Assembly: GCA_029959085.1 (NCBI GenBank)
Contig: JARWIR010000010.1
Location: forward strand, 16,885,001-16,949,000
Direction of reading: 5' to 3'
DNA: 64,000 bases
From: Nemophila menziesii
Lineage: Eukaryota > Streptophyta > Magnoliopsida > Boraginales > Hydrophyllaceae
Part shown: positions 12,394 through 24,477 of the stretch, in pieces
Layout: the number at the start of each line of letters is the position of its first letter
Position numbering within the stretch: position 1 is the stretch's first letter
Notes under the pieces: generated by a model
What the model was told of the DNA's origin: nothing
The model's input: the letters and a program-made list of their open reading frames with translations, nothing else
The model's database searches: none
Program-made: the position numbers and the translations under genes

Positions 12394-12610
12394 CAGAAAC
12401 GATTCATTCATTTCAATTCAATCGAGTACAAAAAGGCAGAATTCTGGACCTAGACCACTTAGTCTAGTGACTAGCAGCCTTACCAGATTTGCTACCTTAA
12501 GTTATTGTTAATGAATAGAGTTTTTGGAAAGATACTATTATTTTTCTCTTGTTTCCTAATCAATTTTGGTGTATTATTTTTTACCGTTATTATTTTTCTA
12601 TATGTAGAAA

Positions 12611-13009
12611 ATGATGGAGACACAATCCCGGGGATCGAAAGAAAAGAGGCTCCGCCTATCAGGAGATTACCGAATGCTCCATAGGAACGTAAGAAATCCT
12701 AATGGATCATCAGAGATCCATAGACGAAAAGTTGCAAGGACACCGAAAGAAAAACAGTCTTTAAAATATAGTATCAAAGCACTCCGTTATAAGAAGAAAC
12801 CTCATCATACCCTAGTGCAACATGTGGCAATTGTCAATAGGTTGATTCAAGATGTCATAAATTGGGGTGATATCATATGTGAAGGACATAAGGTTGAAGT
12901 TCTTTACAAAACTTTGCCAATAGAAATGAAGAGGGATATCGAAATCTTATGGGAGTATGATTTCCAGAGAACTATGTTCATGGGAGACAAGCTACATATG
13001 AGTGGCTAG
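12611..13009 (+). CDS. Unrecognised basic open frame, 132 codons
   Basis: A frame rich in Lys and Arg, with a run starting MMETQSRGSKEKRLR and a later KKKPHHTLVQHVAIVNRLI. I do not recognise a family. It lies between the 5' LTR remnant and the gag part of the copia relic, in the position of an untranslated leader, so it may be captured host sequence or simply a chance open frame. No splice sites or upstream promoter are obvious. Confidence 0.25.
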   Translation: MMETQSRGSKEKRLRLSGDYRMLHRNVRNPNGSSEIHRRKVARTPKEKQSLKYSIKALRYKKKPHHTLVQHVAIVNRLIQDVINWGDIICEGHKVEVLYKTLPIEMKRDIEILWEYDFQRTMFMGDKLHMSG

Positions 13010-13614
13010 TCTATGATTTGACTGAATCTCACTTGTGGAGGCACTATAATAATTCTACTAGGTCGGATCAGTGCAACTGTGGAATGCATTATCGAACTAC
13101 TAGTGTTGATAATTATTTTCCAATTAGACTATATGAGGAAGTGAACTTTGAGCAGTCAATTCCTAAATTAAGGTTTTGGATATGAAAGGCGTATGCTAGT
13201 TAGGACTTGCAATAGGTAGTTTGCTTAGTGGTTTGGTTTTCCAATTTTTTTAATCCCTGTTTGTTAGGAATTGCATTAGTTTCTTTGATTCAATTATTTC
13301 TTTATTGAACATGTATTTCATTTATGTATGAATCCAACTAGTTTCTCTGTTTTTATGTTATTAGTTGTTTGTTTTCATACATTTTCTCTCTAGTTATGTT
13401 AGAGTAAGTAGGAGTTCTAGTGGAACTTATTTTGCAGTTAATGAAATTAATGAATAGTTAAGACAAACAAAATATAGTGATTCATGATTGGGAACATAGT
13501 GAACTTTCTTTATCACTTATTTTATTATCTTTCTTGTTCATTATATTTGCATTAATAGCATTGGGTAGTTAAATAATTGTATGTATACTAATGAAAAATC
13601 TCTTACTTTATAAG

Positions 13615-14420
13615 AAAATGACAACCGTTATTGATGATCTCAAAGGAGACATAATAAATTGTGAGAACTATACCCTGGTAATCTCGAAATACATTATGTT
13701 CTAGAGGAACAAGATATTCTTGAGGTTATTAACAATGTCATGGCTCAGCCTAAGGAAGGCATCACAGCTCAAAACAAAAGGGACATGGAGACTTATGAGA
13801 AGTGGAAAAAGAGATATTCCACTACAAGAGGCATCTTGATAAGCTCCATGTATGACTATCTTGTCCATGAGTGTCAATAATACCCCACTGCTCACGAGAT
13901 GTGGAACACTCTTAATGAAAAGTACAAGGGTACAACTATGACTAAGTTGAGTCAATTGATAATTAAGTTTGACACTTACAAGAGGAAGCCTAATCAAACC
14001 AAACATCTTTGGGAGATGTCTAATATGATTAGGGAACTTGAACTACATGTCATAACCAGACTGATGAACATCAGGTTCAAGCTGTGATCCGATCTCTTTC
14101 AAATAAGTGGGAGCATTTGAAGATAAACTTGAATCAAAATTACCATATCATAACTTTTGATAATGTTCTCATCATGTGACGTTGGAAGATGAACGTCTTG
14201 ATGCAATTAAGCCTCAGGGCCAAACTTATATATTGCTGAGTCAAGTTCCCACAAAAGGTTCTAGCATTAAGTGCAAGAACAATGGGAAGAGAAATGAAAA
14301 TGAGCATGCTTCCAAGAAGAACAAGAATGGTGGTAGCAACGTTTTTTATATAAAAAGACGAGAGTAAAGTAGAATGCTATAATTGTGACAAGATGGGTCA
14401 CTTCGCTCGCGAGTGAGCCT
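13615..14420 (+). pseudogene. Copia gag relic with broken zinc knuckle
   Basis: Gag forms the particle that packages retrotransposon RNA. Readable pieces include MWNTLNEKYKGTTMTKLSQL (13899 onward), typical of the copia gag UBN2 domain, then a Lys/Asn-rich linker. The CCHC knuckle begins CYNCDKMGHFARE at 14370-14408, but the last Cys codon is TGA. Several frameshifts and stops separate the pieces. The reading direction and position before protease agree with copia order. Confidence 0.8.
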
Positions 14421-14479
14421 AAAGATATCAATATCATTTACTTCATATAACTTTACATATGTTACCAGTACTGTTTGCT

Positions 14480-15860
14480 AGTTGATTCTAATCCTTTGTG
14501 GACTGTGGATTCAGAAGCGACAGACCATGTAGCCTAAGACCAAGAGGCATATGTAGAGTACCATCTAATTATAGAGGAAACGTGATGAATATAAGTTAGG
14601 AGACAACAACAAGGTTGAAGTCAACAGATTTGACACTTGCAAGTTGAACTTGTGAGGTGGTCAAACCTTATAACTGGATAATGCACTTTACGCACCTGAA
14701 ATTCGAAGGAATTTGGTCTTGGTCACTGTTCTTCTAGGATTAGGTTTTTAATATGCATTTTCATAACAATAAAGTAGACATCTACTATTACGCTAAGTAT
14801 TAAGTTTTTGGTTTTATTTCTCATGTTTTAGTAGTACTAGATGATGATAACTCATTTAATAGTTATTATGTAAGTAGTTGCTTTTCTACTAATACTTCTT
14901 CTAGTAATTTTAACGTAGAAGAAAGTGTATGGAATGCTAGACTAGGTCATATTGGACAAGACCATATGAGTTTGTTGGTTAAGGCGAATTTTTTGGGTTC
15001 ATTGACTAAAGTGTCTAGCAGATAAAGCAAAACGGAAACCATTTTGAAAAGGCTAAACAAGTCGATAATTCATTCAGACGTTTGTGACCCAATATATGTT
15101 TAAAATAGTTGTGGGGAACATTATTTCATCATTTTTTTGTATAGATTTCACTATTTTTGGTTATGTCTAACTGATTTTTCATACATCTGTAGCATTGAAA
15201 ATTTCTTATGATATATTTCAATGAAGTAGAAAATCAGTTAGAGAGAAAGGTAAAAAACCTTAAACCTTAATCGTGGACGTGAATATCCATTCAGACAGTT
15301 GAAAGAACTGTGTGATGAAAAAGGGAGAACTCTCCTAGAAATGGTTAAGTCTATGATGCCACAAGCTAATCTTTCAATATCTTATTGTGGAGATGCCTTG
15401 CCTACCACAAGTTATATACTTAACCAAATACCCACAATGACCGTTCCATCAAACTCCTTATGAACTACTTGTGACCCTAGGGTCGGCAGGCAATGTACAT
15501 GATCTATCTCATAAATATGGGAAGTTAGGTCCAAGAGTCAAGAAGTGTATCTTTATTAGATACCTAGATCACTTTAAAGTATATGTGTTTATTGGTGAAC
15601 ATAACGATGGGGGCCATACTGTAATTAAGTCACGAGATGTTACATTCTTAGAGAATGGTTTTTCCAGCAGACGTGAAGTTGACAGAAATTCCATTTTATG
15701 TGAATTATATGAGATTCAGGATGATGATATGCAAGCAAATGTGACACCTGATTATGTAACACATACTAAAGAAATAGAGAAGGACACTCCTCTAAATATT
15801 GAGATGGAAGAAACCATTGCATCATCTAGTAATTCTATTTCTAAAAGATTCTCAACTTAA
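14480..15860 (+). pseudogene. Copia protease and integrase relic
   Basis: Near 14500 the frame gives WTVDSEATDHVA, the copia protease core, with Glu in place of Gly in the catalytic D-S-G. Around 14930-15020 the pre-integrase motif ARLGHIGQDHM can be read. The integrase core is largely unreadable until SYCGDALPTTSYILNQIP and a 129-codon open stretch (15471-15860) covering KCIFIRYLDHFKVYVF and VIKSRDVTFLENGF. Strong decay; no function expected. Confidence 0.75.
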
Positions 15861-15979
15861 GAGAAGTGCTAGAGGTTTAGTTCCTCGTGTTGATTTGAAA
15901 TCGAAGGAGAAGTCTTTATGATAACTCCATAAGACGAAGAAGAACCTCGACTAGTTAATGAAGCATTCTCATGTCCTGC

Positions 15980-16838
15980 TAAGAATGAATGAAAGAAAGC
16001 AATGGAAGAAGAAATGGAGTCGATAAAGAAAAACCAGGTATGGGAACTGATTAATCTCCCGAAAAGACGTAAGGCGATTGGGAATAGATGGGTTCTCAAA
16101 ATAAAGAGGAAACCTTACAATTCTATTGATAGGTATAAAGCTCGCTTGGTAGCGAAAAGCTATACTTAATGGGTTGGAATAGATTTTGAAGAAACTTTTT
16201 CTCATGTTGTTAGATTTACCTCAATACGTCTCATTTTAGCTATTGTGGCTCATCTCGATCTGGAGTTGCACCAAAATGGATGTTAAAACTACATTTCTAA
16301 ATGGATATTTAGAAGAGGTTATTTTTATGGAACAACCCTCGGGTTTCGTTGTAAAAGATCAAGAGAATAAAGTATGTGTAGATTGTTAAAATCAATATAT
16401 GATCTTAAGCAAGCCTCGAGACAGTGGAATTTGAGATTTCATGAAGTCATTTCATCAAATGGATTTGAGATGATATGTGAAAATCACTATGTTTATGTTA
16501 AATGTTCCAAGAAATTTTTTGTAATCTTATCTCCATATGTGGATGACATCCTATTAGCAGGGGATGATAAAGAGTTTATTCAAGCTAATAAGGAGTAGCT
16601 AGGTTCTCAATTTGATATTGAAGATATGGGAGAAGCAAATTATATTCTTGGTGTTAAGTCTAGAGGAATATTATGTTTGTCTCAAGAATCTTACATCATG
16701 AATATAATTGAGCTCTTTAGCATGACTAAGTGCAATGCAATAGACACTCCTGTAACAAATGGAATAAACTTAACTCTCGACATGTGTTCTAGTACTCCAG
16801 AAAGAGAAACTGAAAATGTATACAGTGTCATATTCTAG
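15980..16838 (+). pseudogene. Copia reverse transcriptase relic
   Basis: The frame from EEEMESIKKNQVWELI through RWVLKIKRKPYNSIDRYKAR and QMDVKTTFLNGYLEEVIF to SIYDLKQASRQWNLRFHE and SPYVDDILLAGDD covers the copia RT. The catalytic YVDD is intact at about 16537-16548. At least two internal stops (for example TAA near 16168 and TAG near 16598) and frameshifts break it. Confidence 0.85.
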
Positions 16839-17039
16839 TTGCATGGATAGTCTTATATATATTATGATGTGAACTAGGCCAGACATATGTTATGTGGTAG
16901 ATTTAGTTAGTCATTTTTAATTGAACCCATGACAAGAGAATCCGAAAGCTGTGAAAAGGATATTGAGATATCTAAAAGGCACCATGGACCATGCCTTATG
17001 CTTTCGAGGAAATAGATTACATCTAGAAGGATATGTTAC

Positions 17040-17470
17040 GCTATTTGGGCTAGTGATATATATGGGGGTAAATCTACCCTAGGTCATGTATTATTGTTGA
17101 AAAATTGCACAATTTCTTAAAGTAGCAAGAAACAAACCTGTGTAATTTTGTCCACAATGGAAGCTGAGTTCGTAGTATGCTCAGATGCGGTTCATGAAGC
17201 TGTTTGGTTAAAATAAAGGTTTTATGAAAATTCAGAATTCTTAGGCGATAGTAGGAGTCCTGTTATTATACATTGTGATAGTCAAGCTGAAAAGGCTTGT
17301 GCGAAAGCTCCTAAGTATCACAGTATGTCCAAAAACATTGATATAAAGTATAACATTGTTAGAGATATTATTGCACAAAAAGGATGTTGATTTGCAATAC
17401 ATACACACACGCAATATGCTTGCTGATACATTCACAAAGGATATCCCAAGGGATATATTTATGGATATGT
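17040..17470 (+). pseudogene. Copia RNase H relic
   Basis: Pieces such as LSTMEAEFVVCSDAVHEAVW, IHCDSQAEKACAKAPKYH and ADTFTKDIPRDIFMDM mark the copia RNase H. Stops and frameshifts are present. A minus-strand frame over 17241-17435 is a shadow of this region. Confidence 0.8.
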
Positions 17471-18645
17471 TTGATCTATATGATTAAGCAAGATATAATG
17501 TATGAATATTGTAAGTTGATATGCATTCATGTATGTATTTTCATTAGTATGTTTATTTAACTGTTTCTTTTAATAATATCATGTTTGATATATATTATAA
17601 TGCGTGTAATTTTTGAAGTATGTATGTCTTATAGACTGAGATTGGCCCTATCACACGGGAAATCGCCTTTGGCACAAGAAGTGCGCAAAGATGAGACTGA
17701 CTCATAGTAGTGAAGAACCCTTAAGATAACTTGAGTTAAGATAGTCACCTTAACTAAGTGTTAAGATGAGATCATAAACATGGATAAACCATGTTAAACT
17801 TATATTATGATCGAAGTATAATCCCACTATATACTTAGTCTATTAGAGCCAGATATGAGTTACTTGATTGATTTCATATAAGGGTTGATCAATCAAAGAA
17901 TTCATCTTAGGCAACGAGGCTTGTCTAATTATATATCTGTATGAAATTTATAAAATTGTGACATACAGCTGGAGCTATATGAATAATACCATAACACGTG
18001 TGTCATACATGTGCTTACGACCAGAAGGAAGTGAAGAGTCGATCCCTGTCTCTTCATTGTGTGATGCCTTCAAAATTGTGCCCTTATTACTTTTGAATAT
18101 GTCTTGATATTTTGATTAGGTGTATGATACTTTGAACATACTACCAATGATCATGAATGATTCGGTCTAATGGGGTATGTTTGGGAAAGCAACCTAATCA
18201 ACGTAAAAGGATCTAAGTGTAAATGGAAGACAAAAATTCTGTATCAAAGTGTGTGCTTGCAGGTACCGATCATGTACGTCAATTTGGACTATGACATGAT
18301 AGTGAGACACATGAAGTTATGTCAGTGAACTCTTTTGATCACATAAACGATGTGATATAAATTTAAAGGTGTCAGAGTTACTGAATATGATACAATAAAT
18401 TATTAGTCTGGGGTACTAAAAGATACGTAAGGAATGAGGTTTCATTTGATCAACTATGTATCCTAATAGTTTATTAGTAACATATGCTCGTATGCTTGTC
18501 GGTCGCACGTCCTATTTTGTCAAGTATGATGAATTATTCTAGAAATATGTATATGAGAAGATTTGAGAAATATTAATGTATGGTGCATTGAAATGCATGT
18601 ACCTAAAGGGAATGATTGTAACTCCATCATGTGCAAGTGGGAGAA

Positions 18646-19092
18646 CGAAAGAAATAATTTTTTTTTTTATTCCCTGTCACCCATGATGGGAAAAACATGA
18701 ACGTACTTTGATAACTTCCCACTTAGATGGTGGAGGAAGTGGAGAAAGTGGGAGAGTGGTTTATTTACAGGCAATAAACCAACTCTCCAGCTCTATAAAT
18801 AGAGCCTCTCTTTCTCACAAAATCACAACACAACAGACAATCAACAGCTTAAAGCGTACAATTCTTTTTCTCTCCAAATCAATAACACACAATAGATACT
18901 TCTAAGACATTTAGGTGGTGAAAACAAAGAGTTTAGTTCTAGTAATTAAACTTACGACCAGATAGCAGAAGCAATTCATTCATTCCAATTTAATCAAGTA
19001 CAAGAAGACAGAATTCTGGACTCTTCATTCTAATCCGCTGCGTATAAGGTTTGTCAAATAAACCTTCTTGTATACATTCTATAGTAACATGT
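18646..19092 (+). repeat. Copia 3' LTR
   Basis: About 447 bp. Preceded by a purine-rich tract AAGTGGGAGA (18635-18644). It begins CGAAAGAAATAA, where the inverted copy has TGAAAGAGATAA, so the terminal T has mutated, and it ends about TAACA. It contains a TATA-like CTATAAATAGAGCC near 18791. The complement of this LTR lies at 59757-60205. Confidence 0.8.
18791..18804 (+). promoter_or_regulatory. TATA-box-like motif of copia LTR
   Basis: CTATAAATAGAGCC lies in the U3 part of the LTR and is kept in the inverted copy (GGCTCTATTTATAG near 60030-60045). Conservation in both copies supports it as the element's promoter TATA box. Confidence 0.5.
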
Positions 19093-19186
19093 GCAAATAT
19101 CACGAGCAAATAAGAAAGCTAAAATAATAATATGCAAGAAGTAAAAGACAATAGTTTTTGTTTGGTTTTTGATAAGAAAAATTAAC

Positions 19187-20186
19187 TAATAAAATAAAGA
19201 CTGAAAAGTAAATAAGAAGAGACGATAGTATAAGAGTTTAGCTCAAGATATAACAAGTAATCCCCACTAGTCTTGTTTATTCTAATAATGTAAGGGAGAA
19301 TCATGTAGAATTGCAATAACCAGGATTCTAAATTCCTCCTAACCCCCTTCCGGGTGGATTTAGGTGGAGACCTCACAATTACCAGGGGGCTTAACTAAGG
19401 TGCTCGTACGCCACTATGTTCTTAGATGAGACTGGCCTGCAATAATGATCGGTGGTCAAATCAAACCCTAATAGCTATCTAGTTAGGCAAGCCCGTCAGG
19501 ATCACTACCACGCACTAGACGTTTATGTGGTGATTCAATAATTAGACACCCTTTATGGGTGACCATCTAACTACTATTAAGGTAATCATATACGTTTCAC
19601 ACCACAAGGAAAACAGACAATAAATCAAAGCACATAAAACAGAGAATAAAACACTAATTTATTTAAATATTATAATCTGAATTAAAATACATGTAAAAAA
19701 AGTCTAGGGTTCATACCCATATGATAAATCTCAAACTAAAATAAATTTAGTTCATAATAGAGAAAGAAAAGAAAACAATTACAAATTTAAAGGCTTGCGA
19801 AGACATAATTTTAGGCCCAACTCCTTCCAGACTTCTCTTCTCTTGTTGTAAGCTTCCTCTTGGCTTAAGGATTGGCCGACGATGTGTTTCTACTATATAG
19901 AGGGTGTATTTATATGGTTTTCCTAACCCTAGGTCGGATTCTTGGAGTAGAGGGCAAGTAATTTGTCTCTTTTCCAAATCAAAGTCGTTTTCCTAAAATA
20001 TAGAAAAGGTAAAAACTGCTGCTGTTTTGTTTTGGGCATAACACCTTCGTTTTTACTTCGATTTTCGTCCACTTTATATCGAAACGACGACCGACGACGT
20101 CGAAAAGATCTACAATTTTGCTTCAGACCGTTCTTCTGAATTCCCATATGCTTTTGAGTTATGATCACTTTAGTGGGCGTAATCTT
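19187..20186 (-). repeat. LTR-like block, copy 1
   Basis: About 1 kb, repeated at 60206-61205. Minus-strand reading shows GTGATCCTGACGGGCTTGCC and a stretch resembling the untranslated part of Athila/Tat-type LTRs seen elsewhere in this window (which carry CCTGACGGGG). No coding sequence; the short minus-strand frames here have no domain. I infer a fragment of an LTR on the minus strand. Confidence 0.5.
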
Positions 20187-22292
20187 CCATGGCCTCAACG
20201 GTGGCACTGCACGATATAGACATCACGATAAATTTTATAACTGCATCATGGAAAGACCGATGGTATAGATTTGAACTCGAAACTGAAGAGAGAGAAACAT
20301 GTGTGGAATGTGCTTGAGTCACATTCTATTTATATAAGGCAAAGTGAAAAAATAATGAAACAGGATTGGCCCGAATAGGATATATATAGGTCATGAAGAC
20401 GTCCAAAGAAATAGGAAGACTCACCCCCGTGATCGATGTAAACAATGAAGGAACCAGGAATAAGTAATGAAGACGTCCCTTAAAAGACATAAATGAGGCC
20501 CTTGATCGTGTAAAGTTAGTGGGAACCACAAAAAAGGATTATCGAGTACATAATGACACAATTTTTGATAAAATCAAACCAACACATTTAAATAAAAATA
20601 AAAGGGAAAACCATATGCATGGAGTACACACGTGATATTTCATGATAAAGATCTGAAAAAGTTCATAAGCTCGATCTCGGTTCAACCTACTAAGGGAAAA
20701 TAGATCCCGTGTACCCCCGACGAAAAGGGAATCCCCAGATTTAAAAGGGTAATTGATAAAAATAAGGTAAAACTTTGAATTATCGAAATGAAGATATGTA
20801 GTTAGCGGTATCGAAATATCTCAATCTTGAGCCTACCAAGCCAACATGTGGGATACAACATTAAATAAGGCCACACCCGTATAGAGGAACATGGTAAAGT
20901 GAAAGTGTGGGACATGACATCAAGCCTGTATGCCATAATCAGATGAAAAGTTGTAGCATCCAATTTAACTAACCACTCACTAGAGAACAATATAAATATC
21001 GAAACTACATAAAAAAGAAGATAACGAAGAAATATAAACATGAATCACTTGAATTAGAAAGAGGTGATTGTAGTTAGCTTACAATAAATGTATGCATAAT
21101 TCAAGTAATGACAAGGCCATTCTGAGCTAAACATTAGTATATTTTATCTTTCTCTAACTATTTTACTTATGTTCAAAAAAGTTTTTACTCACCAATCGAA
21201 TCCAACACATGACTTAAACTGCTACAAACCACTCAACCAAATCAGTTATATTTTGATAAATAATAACTGGTAAAATCTGTCATATCAAGATGAAATATGA
21301 AAGATAAAAGAAGAGAGAGAAAAAAAATGCCAATATAGATTAGAAAATATGAATTAAATTTTTGAAATAATGTTTGGTATTGGTTATGAATACGGAGGAT
21401 AAGTTAAGTAATCTTTTTTATTTATTCTCGGACTCGGCTTCTAAAAGGTTTTGGGCTGATAAAAGAAGTTGGACCGACCTGGATCTAAAATTGTAATAAT
21501 TTTTGGCCTGAGTTAATTCGATATACGCTCAAACTTTAGTTTGGGCCATTTCCAAAATATTCACTTGTTACAAAACCCTAAATACTTATAAGAGTCTCGT
21601 ATAATCAAGCCGCCATATTTCCAACGAAACGTATAACTAAAGAGTAGTAGATAGAGAATAATCATACTGGAGGAAAGTAATACATAGAGAGAAAGCGAAA
21701 CCAAAGAAAGAGTCAAAATCACACTCATCAATGTGTTTTTTGATACAGGGAGATCCAAAGAATCGTGACACACTCATCAATGTTGATAGGTAATTCTTTA
21801 AATACTTTCTGGATCTGAAATATATCTTTGTGCCTATTTAATGTTGTGTTTGATATTTTACATAGATTCATAATCTAAAATTCCATTGGAAAATTGATTA
21901 ACTACTATATTAGTGATTTATTTATCATTCTATGATATAATAATTGTTGATTTTTTGTTTATATAGTACTTTGTTTGAAAGTTTGTTTATTTATAAAATT
22001 TAAATAGAACTATTTGTGAAGATTATTTTATATTAGGTTCATTTAATCATTCAATTTAATATGTATCATATGTATATTATTTAAGTTGGATTTTATTTTC
22101 TAAAGTATTGTGAAATATTTTTTTACAGGTTGATGGTAAGATTGTTGGACATGACATTTCAAAAATTATACAAGGTAAATAATACAAACTTAAAATTATC
22201 CATACATTTTTAATGGCTTCAATTTTCATTTTTCAGTTACATACATTCATATATAATTTTTTTATTTATATGTTATTAATTTAAGTTAATTA
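20187..22292. repeat. Duplicated mosaic block, copy 2 (left part)
   Basis: Matches 52775-54870 throughout, and its last 265 bases match 1-290. At 22292 the match to copy 1 breaks and the sequence continues as the ANTH gene intron that lies at 6167 in copy 1, as if bases 290-6166 had been removed. Short frames inside are low-complexity and unlike any family; I see no gene. Confidence 0.85.
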
Positions 22293-22457
22293 GTGCATTA
22301 TATCGTTAAGGTTGAAATAGCACGTGCGATTTAGTGAAAGATGTAAATTTCCTGTAGTATTATTATCGTCTAATTGAACCTGAAGCAACTAAGTTTTGTG
22401 ATTTCAGCGATATTTGACGATTTCAGCGATATTATCGTCTAATTGAACCTGAAGCAA
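22293..22457 (+). pseudogene. ANTH gene intron/exon-edge fragment with local duplication
   Basis: Bases 22293-22415 match 6167-6290 of the ANTH pseudogene (an intron and its acceptor GATTTCAG). The piece GATTTCAGCGATATT and TATCGTCTAATTGAACCTGA are each present twice within 60 bases, showing a small tandem duplication at the junction with the next gene fragment. Confidence 0.8.
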
Positions 22458-23014
22458 ATGATTTCTCCAATGGTGAACGTGACAGAGATTGAAGGACGAG
22501 GAAGATCCGTCGTTTCTACTCAAGCTCTAAAAGGAGGTGATATTATACTGAAGGACTCCCCAATTCTTCTCTATTCTTTGTTCCCTCTTTCACCACCACA
22601 GGCGGCGGAGCAAAACTACTGCTCACATTGCTTCAGATCAATCCTTAGCCTATCTGTTTCACCTTCTTGCCCTTGCCCTGAATGCTCAATATCCTACTTT
22701 TGCAGCTCCAATTGCTGGGCCACCGCTCGTAATTCTTCCCATACCCCCTGGGTTTGCCAATCACTGAAACACCTACACGAAGTGTTTTCCGATTCTCCAA
22801 TCGATAAAGATCTATATGTCCAATCTCGTTACCTCATCGCCGCCTATAACTTAGCTTCCATCGACCCTTCGAATTTCCAGATTTTATTGTCTCTTCAAGG
22901 TGATCACACCTCTGTCAATGGCGAAGAAGCTCGTTACCGCCCGAATCGGATTCTCCGTCGACCTAACAGCTGCTCTACTAGCTAAAGACAAGCTCAACGC
23001 TTTCGGGTTAATGG
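22458..23014 (+). pseudogene. SET/MYND protein N-terminal fragment (ASHR2-like)
   Basis: SET/MYND proteins are putative lysine methyltransferases. From the ATG at 22458 the frame gives VTEIEGRGRSVVSTQALKGG, the start of a split SET domain, then a MYND zinc finger: CSHC, CPEC, FCSSNC and HTPWVC supply the Cys/His ligands. A frameshift near 22900-22940 moves the homology to another frame, which continues SVDLTAALLAKDKLNAFGLM to about 23014. There it joins LTR sequence. The rest of SET (including the NHxC-type catalytic region) is missing. A single uninterrupted exon is seen. The gene symbol ASHR2 is a guess from motif pattern, so left blank. Confidence 0.75.
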
Positions 23015-23805
23015 AGCAGGGTTTGTCGATAAACCAACGATTCTTCCTCAACAATTCATCGAACCATCTCTTCCTTAAGAGTAACAATCATTTATTATTT
23101 CTTTTAATTATGATTCTTCCAATATTATCTATTATTTTTATTTCTTAACTAAACCCTCATTGCTTGAGGTTGCTTATGTAAGAAATTATGCTAAGTTGGT
23201 TAATTGCTTTATTGACTTTGGGAAATGTTTAATTTAGTTTGATATTTATTTAATTTCGTTTACTATATGATTGTTTTAATACTACCTATATTCTGACCAT
23301 ATAGTGGGTAGTTTAGGTAATCAAATTTGGCACCACTATGAGTTTTAATTGCAGACATAGCATATATGCGTCTAGTATGCAGTAGTGAACCGAGAGGTCT
23401 TGCCTAGCTAGATAGTCAATAGATTTAGAAATTAAATCATCCAAAGACATTTTAGGGTCATTCGGGAAGGGACTCTAGTGAAGGAGGGTTGCCTTCTAAC
23501 CTAGCAACAGATGTTAGAAGGATTGGTGAATCTCGGCTAATGCGAATTACCAACTCAACTTAATCGATAAAACAATTAACTTAGAGGTATGGGACTACAA
23601 TTCTTCAATCAACTTTCTCATCTTTAAGTTCATCTTTTATTTGCTTAGCTGTTTACTTTCATTATTAGTTTAAATCTTGTTACTTATATACTTTAGTTCT
23701 TAACAATTGAAAACCAAATAAATATTTTCCTGTTTAAGCTTACGATTAACTTATTCATATTTCAAAGTCTACATATTTACACTACTCAAAGCATAATTAT
23801 CTACA
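23015..23805 (+). repeat. LTR 3' part of element C
   Basis: Identical in layout to 62237-63031, the 3' portion of the LTR of element D. It ends CTACA, followed after four bases by the primer-site-like TGGAGCCG. Its 5' half was replaced by the SET/MYND fragment. Confidence 0.65.
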
Positions 23806-23871
23806 TTTATGGAGCCGCCCACCTAGATATGGTTCGAGCTATCTAGAAGTTAATGTAGATATGCAACGCCT

Positions 23872-24406
23872 ACATTTTTTTGGTCAAATACATAAAAAAG
23901 ATTACCTACCAGGCTTAAAAAAAATAACTTACTAATACTACTATAGAACTCAATCACCGAATCGCAAGGACAACTAGAAATGTCGATGTTACGTCTTACA
24001 CACTTGGCCAGTCTGTCAGCTACACCATTAAACTCCTTTTTCACATGAATCACTTTCCAATTTGGAAATCGTCCTATCCACCTCCAGGCTTCAGAAACCA
24101 TTGGGCGGATCCTCCAATCGATCCCCTTACGATGATTAATACCTTGAACCACTTCAAGGTTGTCAGAGTAGAAATAACTACTCTGAATACCGAGATCTGC
24201 TGCAGATCTCATGGCAAGGTGAATAGCCCACACTTCTCCCTCCACACTAATATTAATTGTTGCTCTCTTAGTGATCTTATGTATAATTTCGCCCTCCTTA
24301 TTTACTGCTAAAGATACTATACTAGATGGATCCCAAATGTTTATAAATGAAGAATCATTTAGCCAAATATTCTCGGTTTCATCCAGTAGGATCAGATTTT
24401 CTTCTT
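23872..24406 (-). mobile_element. 5'-truncated LINE (RNase H end), minus strand
   Basis: Minus-strand frame 24245-23850 and its upstream extension give EGEVWAIHLAMRSAADLG, FYSDNLEVVQGI and VIHVKKEFNGVADRLAKCV, the RNase H domain of an L1-type LINE. The 3' end runs into a short A tract. CCTACATT occurs at both edges (23869-23876 and 24407-24414) and may be the target duplication. It sits between LTR and gag of element C, and again at the same place in element D (63098-63633), so it inserted before that segment was copied. It is related to but clearly different from the LINE at 2.3 kb. Confidence 0.75.
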
Positions 24407-24477
24407 CCTACATTACTCAAGGTGTTACAAGGAAACAAATGCACTACTTTATGTTTTAATTTTTCTTAACCATAAGT

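Larger units (their letters stand above)
12394..19092 (+). mobile_element. Decayed Ty1/copia retrotransposon
   Basis: Order gag, protease, integrase, RT, RNase H identifies the copia superfamily. A remnant of the 5' LTR (about 12394-12450) matches 18965-19018 in the 3' LTR. A full LTR followed by a primer-binding site complementary to initiator tRNA-Met is visible in the related inverted copy at 59.74-60.2 kb. Coding parts carry many stops and frameshifts. Bases 13010-13600 and 17471-18645 contain no recognisable domain; the second gap lies between RNase H and the 3' LTR. Confidence 0.85.

Noticed and set aside
19747..21041. Several 60-90 codon minus-strand frames
   Set aside because: They lie in repeated non-coding LTR-like and block sequence, with frames not kept in the other copies.
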